This document shows, one piece after another, positions 27,186-36,908 of a stretch of 64,000 bases of DNA. The notes beneath the pieces were generated by a model. It was given only the letters and a program-made list of their open reading frames with translations. It did not search any database and was not told the origin of the DNA. Origin of the DNA: Amoebophilaceae bacterium. GTDB taxonomy: Bacteria; Bacteroidota; Bacteroidia; Cytophagales; Amoebophilaceae. A program made the position numbers and the translations under genes. The stretch lies in assembly GCA_011524725.1 (NCBI GenBank), contig WTJV01000018.1:1-64000 (forward strand), written 5' to 3'. Position 1 is the first letter of the stretch, and every line of letters starts with the position of its first letter.

Positions 27186-28946
27186 ATGTACAAGGCCCAC
27201 CAACCACGTAGTACTAGCAGTGTACGATCTGTCATTAGAATGCTTGTGCCTTTCAAAAGTTACTTAATAGCATTAGTAGGGATCCTGTTGCTCTACAGCA
27301 GCAACCTATTTTTTAAAACACAGCTTATCAAAAAGATAGTCGATAAATCAGTACAAGTAGCCTCTACATCTGAGACATGGTACTTACTCATAGGCTCCTT
27401 CGGCGTAGTATTACTGATTGAGTTTTTCACTTTTAGATTTCAAGAATGGTATACATTAAAATATGAACCTGTACTACAAAATCATATTATTACGTCTGTT
27501 TTGAAGCATGTTTTTCAGCGTGAATATGGGTTTTTTCAAACCCATTTTTCAGGAAATTTAACCTCAAAAATTAATGATTTGGCAGTATGTATACCTGCTT
27601 TGATAGCCATAGTACTATACGATTACCTCGTTAATTTTTTATTAATAGGCGTAGTATTCCTTAGCTTGTATAAAGTCAGTTGTCGTATTGCCTGGGCTAT
27701 TCTATTCTGGGCGTTATTGACTGTGATTACGGCAATGAGATTTACCTCTCGTTCACTTCAATTAGCTAAGAAAGCCGCAGAGACTACCTCAAACTTGGTC
27801 GGTAAGATTACTGATACATTCGATAACATACTGAGCGTACGCCTGTTTATAGGTAAAAATTATGCCATAAATTCATTAAAACCCATTCAAGAAAAATATC
27901 TTGAGACAAACCAACAGTATCGTTGGTGGATGCTAAAATTTTACACTTTGCAGGGATTTATCTTTCAAGTTTACCAAATTTCCTGCCTACTATTCTTGAT
28001 ACAGCTGCATAGCCAGCACCATATCTCTGCAGGGACTTTCGCAATGATATTTTCCATCAATCTGATCATTACCGATAGCTTATGGAAGATGTTTGAGCGT
28101 ATGCAAGAGCTGAATACGTTGTGGGGTAAAATAAAGCAGGCTCTAGAAGTATTATTATCTCTATCACGAATTCGTGCTAACCCTACAGCCTCATCGTTGG
28201 TAGCCAACGCAGGTATGATATGTTTACAGGATGTCACTTTTGGTTATCATCCCACGACCAAGGTCATAAAGAACCAAACATTACGTATAGAAGCCCAGCA
28301 AAAGATTGGTTTGGTAGGCCAATCAGGAAGTGGCAAAACTACTTTTATCAACCTTATTGCTAGGTTGTACGATGTAGATAATGGATCTATTCTTATTGAT
28401 GGGCAAGATATACGCAGTGTCACCCAGGAGACATTGTATAAGCACATTACGTTGGTGGCCCAAGAGAACATCTTGTTTCATGACACCATATTAGAAAATA
28501 TCCGTTGTGGTAATCCTGAAGCTACTGATGATGAAGTTATCGAGGCCTCTAAGCAAGCGTGTTCGCATGAGTTCATTATTCACCTACCACAACAATACGC
28601 TACCGTTGTTGAGTCGCGTGGTCTAGGTCTTTCGGGCGGACAAAGACAACGCATCACCATAGCCAGAGCACTCCTTAAAAAAGCACCTATTGTACTATTA
28701 GACGAAATAACAGCGCATCTCGATGTCACCACTTCCAGGAAGTTAAATGCTTCTTTAAGTGATTATTTACATGAAAGTACCGTATTGACTATTAGCCATG
28801 ATCTTGAGACGTTGAAACAGATGGACCGAATTCTAGTTTTCGATAAAGGCAACATTGTAGAGGATGGAACGCATAGCGAATTAATGGCACAAGGTGCACA
28901 TTATACAGCTTTTTGGGATGATATGAAGTCCGATAATCGCTGCTAA
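27186..28946 (+). CDS. ABC exporter in AT-rich island
   Basis: 586 residues: six-helix membrane domain then ATPase domain with Walker A GQSGSGKTT (~378), signature LSGGQRQRITIAR, Walker B IVLLDEITAHLD and switch ISHDLET. The family consensus Ser-Ala in DEATSALD is replaced by Ala-His, a small change. It follows the acyl-CoA dehydrogenase by 24 bases and precedes the deaminase-like gene by 17, so it is very likely in one transcript with them. It may export the product of the island or protect the cell from it. Confidence 0.9.
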   Translation: MYKAHQPRSTSSVRSVIRMLVPFKSYLIALVGILLLYSSNLFFKTQLIKKIVDKSVQVASTSETWYLLIGSFGVVLLIEFFTFRFQEWYTLKYEPVLQNHIITSVLKHVFQREYGFFQTHFSGNLTSKINDLAVCIPALIAIVLYDYLVNFLLIGVVFLSLYKVSCRIAWAILFWALLTVITAMRFTSRSLQLAKKAAETTSNLVGKITDTFDNILSVRLFIGKNYAINSLKPIQEKYLETNQQYRWWMLKFYTLQGFIFQVYQISCLLFLIQLHSQHHISAGTFAMIFSINLIITDSLWKMFERMQELNTLWGKIKQALEVLLSLSRIRANPTASSLVANAGMICLQDVTFGYHPTTKVIKNQTLRIEAQQKIGLVGQSGSGKTTFINLIARLYDVDNGSILIDGQDIRSVTQETLYKHITLVAQENILFHDTILENIRCGNPEATDDEVIEASKQACSHEFIIHLPQQYATVVESRGLGLSGGQRQRITIARALLKKAPIVLLDEITAHLDVTTSRKLNASLSDYLHESTVLTISHDLETLKQMDRILVFDKGNIVEDGTHSELMAQGAHYTAFWDDMKSDNRC

Positions 28947-28963
28947 AGCTAATCAAGCAACTT

Positions 28964-29470
28964 ATGATATTGACAGCATTGGAGATTCAAAAAGAATGCG
29001 ATTTAGGTAACATAACCATACATCCTTTTTCAATCGGCAATCTAGGTACCATCTCCTACAAATTTTCTCTGGGACGTTACATTATTATAGTATCTAAAGA
29101 ACAAGATAGTAAACAACCTTCTCACAGAAAGCCATGCATGATCCCTGAAACAGGAATGTTATTACAACCTGATAATGTATACCTAGCCGCTACTTATGAG
29201 CGATTAGGCTCCATCCACTTTTCTCAGATGATATTTGGTCTTAAAAAAATTGCTGATTCAGGTATTTATATAGACATATCAGCTAATCTAGGGCATGTAG
29301 GTTCCTTAACTCATTGGACATTGGAACTTACTGTAGCGAAGCCAGTTACTGTATATCCTATGCATCTGATCGGCCAGATTGTATTCTGGAGTTTACATGG
29401 GACCCATGATAAATATAAGGGAGTTTACAACCAAAATGTACTTCCAGTGAACAGTATAGGAATTTATTGA
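28964..29470 (+). CDS. dCTP deaminase-like protein A (Glu kept, substrate motif lost)
   Basis: 168 residues, start MILTALEIQKEC. The trimeric dUTPase/dCTP-deaminase fold is visible: MLLQPDNVYLAATYERLGS, then GIYIDISANLG and WTLELTVAKPVTVYPMHLIG. The position of the family's catalytic Glu is filled (E121 in TLEL). But the substrate-binding GRSSxxR segment has become GLKKIAD (residues 92-98), so Arg, Ser, Ser and the second Arg are lost. It is a paralogue of the protein at 30561, which has the opposite defects. Its stop overlaps the TTG upstream of the kinase. Alone it is unlikely to be an active deaminase. Confidence 0.85.
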   Translation: MILTALEIQKECDLGNITIHPFSIGNLGTISYKFSLGRYIIIVSKEQDSKQPSHRKPCMIPETGMLLQPDNVYLAATYERLGSIHFSQMIFGLKKIADSGIYIDISANLGHVGSLTHWTLELTVAKPVTVYPMHLIGQIVFWSLHGTHDKYKGVYNQNVLPVNSIGIY

Positions 29471-29481
29471 AACAACATATT

Positions 29482-30555
29482 ATGAAAAGAAAACTAGGCA
29501 TTCTTATAGAAGGAAGCGATTGCTCTGGAAAAACTACACTAGTCAATCGACTAAGATCACAATTGAGCCCTCAAGGATGGTATTCACTCTCTGTGAGCCA
29601 CCGTTCTATGAATCAATTTGATAGATATTTAACCAAGTACCTTGATGATGAACACATTATCTATGATCGCTCTCATTTTAGTGAGATTGTTTATGGGAAA
29701 TTATGGCGTGGGAACTCTGGCTTTACTACTTGGCAACAGCAATTTCTTAGTGATTTTGTACTGAATAATTTTATTGTGGTATTGTCACAAGCTCCTAGAG
29801 ATATATTAATTAAGCGTTACAAAGAACGTACACAAATCCAGTCTATAGATATCTCAGAACTAGAGCAAGTACAATGTATGTTTAAAACAGTAATGAATGA
29901 TCCTAGAGTGATTCAATACCATTCTATTAATAGTGTATCATTAGAGAGCGTTATCAATAAAATATTAGCTCCGTTAGGCGTTTTAGACACAAAAACTAAT
30001 GACCTAAAGCAGTCACAAATACCTAGTAGCAAAAAAGATTTCCTTCTGATAGAAGGTGCGAATGGTAGTGGCAAATCTACTTTAGCTAAACTGCTTAAGA
30101 TTAACATGGTAGGATGGAGTGTAAAGACCCTAGATTATAAGGAAACAGACTATTTTTTGAGATATTTACGCGCGTATGGCCTCTGTAAAGAAACTATTTT
30201 TGACAGAGGTCATATCAGCGAAGCAGTGTACTCAAATATTCTTAGAAGTGGTCAAAGCTTCAATAATCAAGAACTAGGCTCACTGAATGAATATATAGCT
30301 AAAAAAGGAACTATCCTTTTTTGCAACCCTCCTTTAGCCGTTATAAAAGATCGTGTTAGCAATTCCAATTATCCAAAACATATTCGAGAAGATGTCTTGG
30401 GAGGTGTAGTTGGTTCGTTCAAAACATTCTTAGATAGCTACCATCTTCCCTATATAGAGGTAGATACTTCGAATGATAAGTCGGTTGATGATGCAATACG
30501 GCATGTAAGAACAACGTATGCTACCAGGACTTATCAAGATATGAATTGGGGATAA
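29482..30555 (+). CDS. Tandem P-loop nucleotide-kinase-like protein (two kinase domains)
   Basis: 357 residues from the ATG at 29482; a TTG at 29467 overlapping the previous stop is an alternative. Two homologous halves each have a P-loop (GSDCSGKTT at 11-19; GANGSGKST at 192-200) and a DRxHxSExVY motif (YDRSHFSEIVYG; FDRGHISEAVYS), the pattern of thymidylate-kinase/deoxynucleoside-kinase-like enzymes and of some phage dNMP kinases. So this is an internal duplication, both halves apparently with intact nucleotide-binding residues. Substrate cannot be fixed. It sits exactly between two dCTP-deaminase-like paralogues, implying joint work on a pyrimidine nucleotide. Confidence 0.88.
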   Translation: MKRKLGILIEGSDCSGKTTLVNRLRSQLSPQGWYSLSVSHRSMNQFDRYLTKYLDDEHIIYDRSHFSEIVYGKLWRGNSGFTTWQQQFLSDFVLNNFIVVLSQAPRDILIKRYKERTQIQSIDISELEQVQCMFKTVMNDPRVIQYHSINSVSLESVINKILAPLGVLDTKTNDLKQSQIPSSKKDFLLIEGANGSGKSTLAKLLKINMVGWSVKTLDYKETDYFLRYLRAYGLCKETIFDRGHISEAVYSNILRSGQSFNNQELGSLNEYIAKKGTILFCNPPLAVIKDRVSNSNYPKHIREDVLGGVVGSFKTFLDSYHLPYIEVDTSNDKSVDDAIRHVRTTYATRTYQDMNWG

Positions 30556-30560
30556 TATCT

Positions 30561-31070
30561 ATGATTTTAACAGGACTTAAAATAGCGCAAGAAGTTTGCC
30601 AGCAAAGAATCCGAATTACGCCTTTCGAGGATTCGTTAATCAATCCTAATTCTTACAATTTTCGTTTAGGCGATTGCATCAAGGTTTATTCGAGAGATTG
30701 TATAGACATGAAAGCTAGTAATCCGTACGATACTTTACGTATAGACCAAGAACACGGTATACTATTACATCCTAATCAGTTGTACCTATGCAGTACTTAC
30801 GAAGAGATTGGGAGTGATTACTACGTCCCGCTAATAGGTGGTCGATCCTCAACAGGTAGGTTAGGCTTATTCGTACATATTACTGCTCCGTTAGGAGATA
30901 TAGGTTATCATGGTCGTTGGACCTTACAACTTAAAGCTACGATTCCATTACGAGTATATGCTAGACAGAAGATTGGCCAAGTCATTTTTGTGGTCCCTAA
31001 AGGTGAAATAAGCCTGTACACAGGTAAGTATAATAACAAAGTAGCACCACAGGAGTATTTGCACGTATAG
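30561..31070 (+). CDS. dCTP deaminase-like protein B (substrate motif kept, catalytic Glu to Gln)
   Basis: 169 residues from the ATG at 30561, five bases after the kinase stop; the start MILTGLKIAQEV mirrors that of protein A. The deaminase signature GGRSSTGRLGLFVHITA is complete (R95, S96, S97, R100). The family catalytic Glu in the following TLE segment is Gln123 (WTLQLKATIPL). The rest (YARQKIGQVIF) matches dCTP deaminase. Family active sites are built from neighbouring subunits, so A plus B could restore one complete site in a mixed trimer. An alternative is a non-catalytic nucleotide sensor. Confidence 0.87.
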   Translation: MILTGLKIAQEVCQQRIRITPFEDSLINPNSYNFRLGDCIKVYSRDCIDMKASNPYDTLRIDQEHGILLHPNQLYLCSTYEEIGSDYYVPLIGGRSSTGRLGLFVHITAPLGDIGYHGRWTLQLKATIPLRVYARQKIGQVIFVVPKGEISLYTGKYNNKVAPQEYLHV

Positions 31071-31142
31071 TTGTCAACTACTTTTGATAGTAGCGTATGT
31101 ATTTTATTGTGTGGCCACATTACTACCTTATGATATATAGTT

Positions 31143-31679
31143 ATGAAAAATTCAGTAATTTTTAAATTAATTCAGCATTTTGATCCATTGTTCAGTTTAG
31201 TCAATGAAGCTTTTAAAAATCGTATTGATGCGCTTTATAACTATGAATGCTCAACACTACAAAAATTTAAGGAACTAGATGACCGTTCATGCGAGGTTAT
31301 GTTTGTAGATCATAAACCGGTAGGCTTTTTAATCTATAAAAAATCATTGCAACGAGAATTTGATCTAGATAATGCTTTTGAGCTAAAGACCTTGTTTGTA
31401 TTCCGACCGGAACAAAACGAACGAAGAGGGTTGGGTTCTTTGTTGTTTAATAGGGCATATGAGTTAGCAACTCTTCGTAATGCGTCTTACTTGTATAGCA
31501 CGGTTGTAGCCAGTAACCATGCTATGATTTCTTGTGCACTTAAAAATGGTTTTAAGATTGCTAAGCGTGGAAAAGAGCTCACAAAATCACAGAGAGAGCA
31601 CCACGAATTAGAAGAGAACGAGCTTGTAATCAGTAAACTCATATATCCGCCAATGGATAAGTATGATCTAAGGACTTGA
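31143..31679 (+). CDS. GNAT-family N-acetyltransferase
   Basis: 178 residues. The acetyl-CoA pyrophosphate loop RRGLGSLLFNRA follows the strand ELKTLFVFRP, and the later ASNHAMISCALKNGFKI is the usual GNAT motif B. Transfers an acyl group from CoA to an amine; the substrate is unknown. Same strand as the nucleotide genes with a 72-base gap. AT-rich like the rest of the island. Confidence 0.85.
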   Translation: MKNSVIFKLIQHFDPLFSLVNEAFKNRIDALYNYECSTLQKFKELDDRSCEVMFVDHKPVGFLIYKKSLQREFDLDNAFELKTLFVFRPEQNERRGLGSLLFNRAYELATLRNASYLYSTVVASNHAMISCALKNGFKIAKRGKELTKSQREHHELEENELVISKLIYPPMDKYDLRT

Positions 31680-31725
31680 ATAAGTCTTTAGGGTCTATAG
31701 TAGTACTCGCTCACTAGGTATAGAT

Positions 31726-32277
31726 ATGCTCGATGTTATAGACTCCTATGGAGACCCCACCGGTGAAGTGTTATCAAGGAAAGAAGTACATAGACTGGGG
31801 AAGCTTCACCGAGCCGTACATCTATATTTATTTAACAAAGAAAACAATCTTCTTCTCCAACGCAGATCAGCGTACGTAGATCACTATCCTAGCATGTTTA
31901 GTATATCTGTGACAGGCCACGTTGATTCTGGAGAGCGTAGTATAGAAGCAGTAAGAAGAGAGTTAGAGGAAGAACTAGGACTCAATTCCAATAATGAAGA
32001 TTTTACGCTGCTATTTTCCTCCAGAAGGGATGCAACACTTAGTCCTGCTTATATAGATCGTCAGATTAATGATGTTTATGCTTGTTGGCTCGATTTTTAT
32101 ATTCAGAACATGTCTTTTGACCGTACTGAGGTTAGTGAGATAAAATGCGTTTCGTTATCTCATTTTGAGAAAATGATCGAATCAGATGATGGAGAGATTG
32201 TTCCTGTGTATGGTGATGATTTAAAGCGTGTAGTTCCTTTGGTTCAGGAAATAATCAAGTCCTCCTCTAATTCATAA
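31726..32277 (+). CDS. Nudix hydrolase (IPP-isomerase/YfcD-like subgroup)
   Basis: 183 residues. Complete Nudix box G-x5-E-x7-REUxEE-x-GU seen as GHVDSGERSIEAV then RRELEEELGL. The N-terminus MLDVIDSYGDPTGEVLSRKE and HRAVHLYLFNKENNLLLQRR match the isopentenyl-diphosphate isomerase-like branch (Idi/YfcD) of Nudix proteins. The true IPP-isomerase Cys is not evident, so a pyrophosphohydrolase acting on a nucleotide or related diphosphate is as likely. Last intact gene of the island. Confidence 0.88.
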   Translation: MLDVIDSYGDPTGEVLSRKEVHRLGKLHRAVHLYLFNKENNLLLQRRSAYVDHYPSMFSISVTGHVDSGERSIEAVRRELEEELGLNSNNEDFTLLFSSRRDATLSPAYIDRQINDVYACWLDFYIQNMSFDRTEVSEIKCVSLSHFEKMIESDDGEIVPVYGDDLKRVVPLVQEIIKSSSNS

Positions 32278-32340
32278 TCTTCAGTATTAGCTAGACTATC
32301 TACCGAGATGGCTATTTTATTAATCTAAATATCATACTTC

Positions 32341-32669
32341 GAGACCTTTGCACGGTGTGTTGTAAAAGTAGACTTTTTTAACTATCCTACTAATAAGTAA
32401 GATCAGCCACCCCTCAAACTCCTATATCATGACTAAAAACGTATTCCCGGTAGTTTTGTCAGCGTAGATATGGCTAGAAGAAGCAAATTGATACGCTTCA
32501 TCGACTGGACTGTCTTTGAGAAAGAACTCCACAAGGTCTGCCAGCGCTCCATTCATGATGCCGCAGGTAGACCTGCCTACAGCCCCCTGACCCTCTTCGA
32601 ACTGATATCCGAGAAATCCCCTCCTTATAGCAATAAAAGAGAAGCTGGCCAGATTATGCCAAAGGTCTC
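32341..32669 (+). mobile_element. Internally deleted insertion sequence with terminal inverted repeats
   Basis: Left end GAGACCTTTG (32341) and right end CAAAGGTCTC (ending 32669) form an exact 10-bp terminal inverted repeat. Inside lies only the N-terminal part of a transposase. No direct target repeat is seen. A 329-bp non-autonomous, MITE-like relic is the simplest view. It marks the right edge of the AT-rich island. Confidence 0.7.
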
Positions 32670-32694
32670 ATGCTCTCAATCGAAAAAAGGGTAG
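32470..32694 (+). pseudogene. Truncated IS5/IS1182-type transposase
   Basis: 74 codons. FIDWTVFEKELHKV and GRPAYSPLTLFELI are the conserved N-terminal segment of IS5-like transposases, after which the homology stops and sequence of the right IS end follows. The DDE catalytic residues are all missing, so it cannot be active. Confidence 0.8.
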
Positions 32695-32773
32695 CCTTAT
32701 ACGAGATAGTAGGACTTGCATGGTGGGTAATTGGGAGCGTATTTTCAGTGATATCCTATTCGTTAGAAAGGTC

Positions 32774-35296
32774 TTAGAGCATTCGTGCCACCTCCTTCAC
32801 CTCAAATCCTTCAATCACATCATCTACCTTGATGTCATTAAAGTTTTTGATGCTAATTCCACACTCTAAGCCATTTTTTACTTCCTGGACATCCTCTTTG
32901 AATCGTCTAAGCTGTTGGATATGGCCCGTATAGATTACGATACCGTCTCTGATTAAGCGTATTTGGTTAGCCCTTTTAATATATCCATCGGTAACATAAC
33001 AACCTGCTACGGTGCCCACCTTGGATATCTTGAAGACTTCTCTCACGGTCGTATTTCCCGTGATCTTCTCTTCTACAGAAGGTGCTAGCATTCCTTGCAT
33101 AGCATCTTTCACATTGTTGATGGCATCATAAATAATAGAATAGAGACGAATATCAATACCTTCTTTTTCAGCAAGCTTACGCGCATGCGCAGAAGGCCGC
33201 ACCTGAAAGCCAATGACAATGGCGTCGGCAGCAGAAGCTAATAAGACATCGGACTCAGAGATAGCTCCCACACTCTGATGAATAATATTAACCTGTATCT
33301 CCTCTGTAGAAAGCTTCAGCAATGCGTCAGATAGTGCTTCTACGGAACCATCTACATCACCTTTTAGGACAATATTCAACTCTTTAAAGTTGCCAATAGC
33401 CAACCTCCGGCCAATTTCATCTAGGGTAATGTGGGTCTTAGCACGTAGGCCTTGCTCGCGAAGAATTTGTTGCTTGTGGACAGCTGACTCACGGGCTTCC
33501 TTATCAGAAGCCATTACGCGAAAGGCGTCTCCTGCCTGTGGGGCACCATTCAACCCCAATACCTGGACGGGTGTTGCAGGAATAGCCTCCCTAACATGGT
33601 GATGAAGATGATCGGTCATGGCTTTTACCCTACCGTAATAGGCGCCGGCTAGGACAATGTCACCAACTTTCAGTGTCCCAGATTGCACCATGAAGGTAGC
33701 CACATACCCTCTTCCCTGGTCTAAAGAGGCTTCCAAGACAGTGCCACGGGCTCTTTTATTAGGATTGACTTTGAGTTCCAGCAATTCGGCCTCAAGGAGC
33801 ACTTTCTCTAAAAGCTCCTTAATACCCTGACCTGTCTTAGCAGAAATAGATTGGCTCTGGTATTTTCCTCCCCACTCTTCTACCAAGATGTTAATGCCAG
33901 AAAGTTCCTCTTTTATCTTGTCCACATTAGCCCCTGGTTTATCTATTTTATTGATAGCTACTACAATCGGTACACCTGCTATTTGGGCATGATTAATAGC
34001 CTCTTTGGTCTGTGGCATTACCCTGTCGTCAGCAGCTACTACAATGATGACCATGTCGGTAATTTTAGCACCTCTTGCCCGCATGGCTGTAAAAGCTTCA
34101 TGGCCAGGGGTATCTAAAAAAGCAATTTTGGCACCACTCTCTGTAATTACATCATAGGCTCCGATATGCTGTGTAATGCCTCCTGCCTCTCCTTTGGAGA
34201 TCTGCGTCTTGCGTATGTAGTCGAGCAAAGACGTTTTGCCGTGGTCTACATGACCCATAATGGTAACAATAGGGGCTCTAGCTACAAGGTCCTCTGGACG
34301 ATCTTCTTCGACATCCTCCACAACTACTTCTTGAACATCAGTAAACTCAACGTGATAGCCAAACTCGTCGGCAATGATAGTGATAGTCTCTGCATCTAAT
34401 CGTTGATTGATGGAAGTGATCACACCCAACGACATGCAAGTAGATATGACTTCATTAACAGAAACCCCCATGAGCGAAGCCAATGCCTTGGCTGAAATAA
34501 ACTCTGTCACTTTGAGGGTCTTAGATTCTTCTTGAACACGCAACAACTCCTCCTCCTGGGCTTCGGCAATGGCCGACCTCTTTTCTTTTCTGTGCCTGAC
34601 CCGGCTATCTTTGGTTTTTCCACTATTCAGCCTAGCCAGCGTACTTTTTATCTGCTCTTGAATCTCTTGCTCCGAAACAGTTGCCTTTTTCTCTCCTGCC
34701 TTGCTCGTTGGCCTGCGTTCTGCTGTTTGGGGTACTGCTATTCTTTTTCTGGGCCTTTTTCTTCGGTCCTGTTGCGTGTCAGAAGAAGCCACTTGACGAA
34801 ATCTTCGACCATCGGATTCAGGCAAATCGATGCTGCCCAATACTGTCAGTCCTTTCAGGTCTTCCTGTTTGCCTACCGTAATTCTCTCAGTAGATACCCC
34901 TGGAGGTACTGACGTAGTGGTTGCGGTTGTTTTAGAAGTTTGTGCTGAAGAACCATTATTATCTTTAGTCAAATTGCCTTCCAGATCAGGTACCACTTCA
35001 CCTGCTGGTTGCATACCCGCTAACGAAAAAGCTTTAGGGGCAAGCCCCGGAGCTTGGCCTGAAGTAGAATGCGCTGTATAGCTTACCCCAATAGCGACCT
35101 CCGATGCTTCTTCTTTGTCGACGGAAGCACCAGCAAATTCTTTGGCTAGTACATCAAACTGCCCTAGCGTAATCTTGGCATGAGGTTTATTTTCAACCTC
35201 GATTCCTTTTTTAAAAAGAAACGCTACAATAGTAGCAGTTCCTACGTTGAGCTTGCGTGCTGCTTGGCTTAGTCGCATCGTCTTTACTTCGGCCAT
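32774..35296 (-). CDS. infB: Translation initiation factor IF-2
   Basis: 840 residues. N-terminal IF2N module ([20 protein letters not shown]), a variable linker, then the GTPase domain with G1 [17 protein letters not shown]3 [15 protein letters not shown] and G4 NKIDKP, and the C-terminal tRNA-binding domain. Brings initiator tRNA to the 30S subunit. Follows nusA by 25 bases on the same strand. Confidence 0.97.
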   Translation of the reverse strand: MAEVKTMRLSQAARKLNVGTATIVAFLFKKGIEVENKPHAKITLGQFDVLAKEFAGASVDKEEASEVAIGVSYTAHSTSGQAPGLAPKAFSLAGMQPAGEVVPDLEGNLTKDNNGSSAQTSKTTATTTSVPPGVSTERITVGKQEDLKGLTVLGSIDLPESDGRRFRQVASSDTQQDRRKRPRKRIAVPQTAERRPTSKAGEKKATVSEQEIQEQIKSTLARLNSGKTKDSRVRHRKEKRSAIAEAQEEELLRVQEESKTLKVTEFISAKALASLMGVSVNEVISTCMSLGVITSINQRLDAETITIIADEFGYHVEFTDVQEVVVEDVEEDRPEDLVARAPIVTIMGHVDHGKTSLLDYIRKTQISKGEAGGITQHIGAYDVITESGAKIAFLDTPGHEAFTAMRARGAKITDMVIIVVAADDRVMPQTKEAINHAQIAGVPIVVAINKIDKPGANVDKIKEELSGINILVEEWGGKYQSQSISAKTGQGIKELLEKVLLEAELLELKVNPNKRARGTVLEASLDQGRGYVATFMVQSGTLKVGDIVLAGAYYGRVKAMTDHLHHHVREAIPATPVQVLGLNGAPQAGDAFRVMASDKEARESAVHKQQILREQGLRAKTHITLDEIGRRLAIGNFKELNIVLKGDVDGSVEALSDALLKLSTEEIQVNIIHQSVGAISESDVLLASAADAIVIGFQVRPSAHARKLAEKEGIDIRLYSIIYDAINNVKDAMQGMLAPSVEEKITGNTTVREVFKISKVGTVAGCYVTDGYIKRANQIRLIRDGIVIYTGHIQQLRRFKEDVQEVKNGLECGISIKNFNDIKVDDVIEGFEVKEVARML

Positions 35297-35321
35297 GGGT
35301 CTATCTCCCTATTATATTTAT

Positions 35322-36557
35322 TTAGTCTTCAAATTCTTGACTCAAAATGCGATAGAGCTCATCAATACTCTCTCGTTCTAAGTCTGTTCTTCGCTCCAGA
35401 TCTTCTTTAGCTACAGCCAGAACACTCTTAGCACTATCCAGCCCTATTTTCTTGAGCTCATCGATGATCCAACCCTCTACCTCATCTGCAAATTCTTCTA
35501 TACTTACATCATCTTCTTGCACATCTAATTCTCTATATACGTCAATCTCTTTGCCTATCAACCTACTTGCCAATTTAATGTTCTGTCCCCCTCTGCCAAT
35601 AGCCAGAGAGACCTGTTCAGGCTTTAAATACACAGCGATTCTATCGCCTTTGTGCTGAATGCTGCTCAGCTTAGCAGGACTCAGTGCCCTGGTAATGTAC
35701 AAATCTATATTATCGGTATAATTGATCACGTCAATGTTCTCTCCTTGCAACTCTCTCACAATACTGTGGATGCGGGTACCTTTAATGCCTACACACGCAC
35801 CTACCGGATCAATTCTGTCGTCATAAGACTCTACGGCCACTTTAGCCCTTTCGCCAGGCTCACGAACTACTTTTTTGATGGTGATCAGCCCCTCGGAGAC
35901 CTCCGGTACTTCGCGCTCGAACAACCGCTCTAAGAAGATAGGGGAGGCCCTTGAAAGAACGACCCTCGGGGTGTTTCCTTGCGACTCTACTTCGTGCACG
36001 ATAGCGTGCACATACTCACCTTTCTTGAACCGGTCTTTGGGGATCTGCTCCGAGGTAGGTAGCGTTAGTTCGTTTTTTTCATCATCTAGCAGAATTACCT
36101 CCCTATGCAGTATCTGGTAAACCTCAGCATTGATCATTTCTCCGACCAGCTGGGCATATTTGTTATAGAGAATATCTTTCTCTAAGTCTTTTACTTTTTG
36201 AAATAGCGCCTGCTTAGCGACTATGATGGCTCTACGCCCAAAACTGTCGAATTTAATTTCTTCGGCTACCTCTTCCCCTATTTCAAAGTCATCCTCTAGC
36301 TTCTGCGCCTCAGACAGGCTCACCTTATCATGATCCCATATGTTTTCAGAGTTATCATCCACAATTTCCCTGAACCGCCATATCTGAAAGTCTCCCTCGT
36401 CCAGGTTAATGATAATGTCAAAATTGTCATCGACTTCAAACTTCTTTCGAATCATAGCCCTAAAGACATCTTCCAAAATCCTAATCACGGTAGGACGATC
36501 TATATTCTTCGCTTTTGCAAAATCTGTAAATGACTCGATTAATCTTTTACTGTCCAT
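35322..36557 (-). CDS. nusA: Transcription termination/antitermination protein NusA
   Basis: 411 residues: N-terminal polymerase-binding domain ([20 protein letters not shown]), S1 region, then two KH domains with [20 protein letters not shown] and [18 protein letters not shown]. The usual upstream gene rimP is not present; instead there is a leader with a hairpin at 36599. NusA-dependent autoregulation through that hairpin is conceivable. Confidence 0.97.
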   Translation of the reverse strand: MDSKRLIESFTDFAKAKNIDRPTVIRILEDVFRAMIRKKFEVDDNFDIIINLDEGDFQIWRFREIVDDNSENIWDHDKVSLSEAQKLEDDFEIGEEVAEEIKFDSFGRRAIIVAKQALFQKVKDLEKDILYNKYAQLVGEMINAEVYQILHREVILLDDEKNELTLPTSEQIPKDRFKKGEYVHAIVHEVESQGNTPRVVLSRASPIFLERLFEREVPEVSEGLITIKKVVREPGERAKVAVESYDDRIDPVGACVGIKGTRIHSIVRELQGENIDVINYTDNIDLYITRALSPAKLSSIQHKGDRIAVYLKPEQVSLAIGRGGQNIKLASRLIGKEIDVYRELDVQEDDVSIEEFADEVEGWIIDELKKIGLDSAKSVLAVAKEDLERRTDLERESIDELYRILSQEFED

Positions 36558-36908
36558 GGTTGCTTACATAAAACTGCTGTTGCATCTAGCCTATAAAAAT
36601 AGGGGGCAAAGCCCCCTATAAATTTGACTCTTTCTAATACGGGTACTAATCTCTGAAAAAATATAAATAATTCAAATATGGAGTTATTGGCATTACTAAT
36701 TTTTAGTAGACAGCACTGTTCCAGAGCAGCTGTAGCGAACATTTTATTCATGATAATAATCTATATTTTTTAGCAATATCTCATTGACAATCCGTCGAAT
36801 CATTTTTTCTGATGCTTTTTCTTGGATCGCTGCGTAATTTCTTAACTTGCTTTTCTAAACTAAGAGTCTATAGTGCTTCCATGTCCAACAGCTTCAGGCC
36901 AAAAGATT
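36558..36908. other. 351-bp divergent intergenic region between nusA and uvrA
   Basis: Holds the nusA leader with the hairpin at 36599-36619 and presumably two divergent promoters. A TTG followed 18 bases later by TAACTTGC (36833-36861 area) is a weak promoter-like match for uvrA. A 70-codon minus-strand frame here does not look like rimP or any known protein. Confidence 0.45.
36599..36619 (-). terminator. Attenuator-like hairpin in the nusA leader
   Basis: ATAGGGGGC / GCCCCCTAT, a 9-bp stem with a 3-base loop. On the minus strand it is followed by TTTTTATAGG and then, after about 40 bases, the nusA ATG. A strong terminator directly in front of nusA-infB suggests attenuation. Confidence 0.65.

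Noticed and set aside
28964-31070. Plain AvcD-type anti-phage dCTP deaminase
   Set aside because: Those are single chains with one P-loop domain and a complete deaminase site. Here the parts are separate, doubled, and each deaminase lacks key residues. Kept only as a distant analogy.
36539-36751. 70-codon minus-strand frame upstream of nusA as rimP
   Set aside because: No RimP-like segment; it is AT-rich leader sequence and contains the attenuator hairpin.
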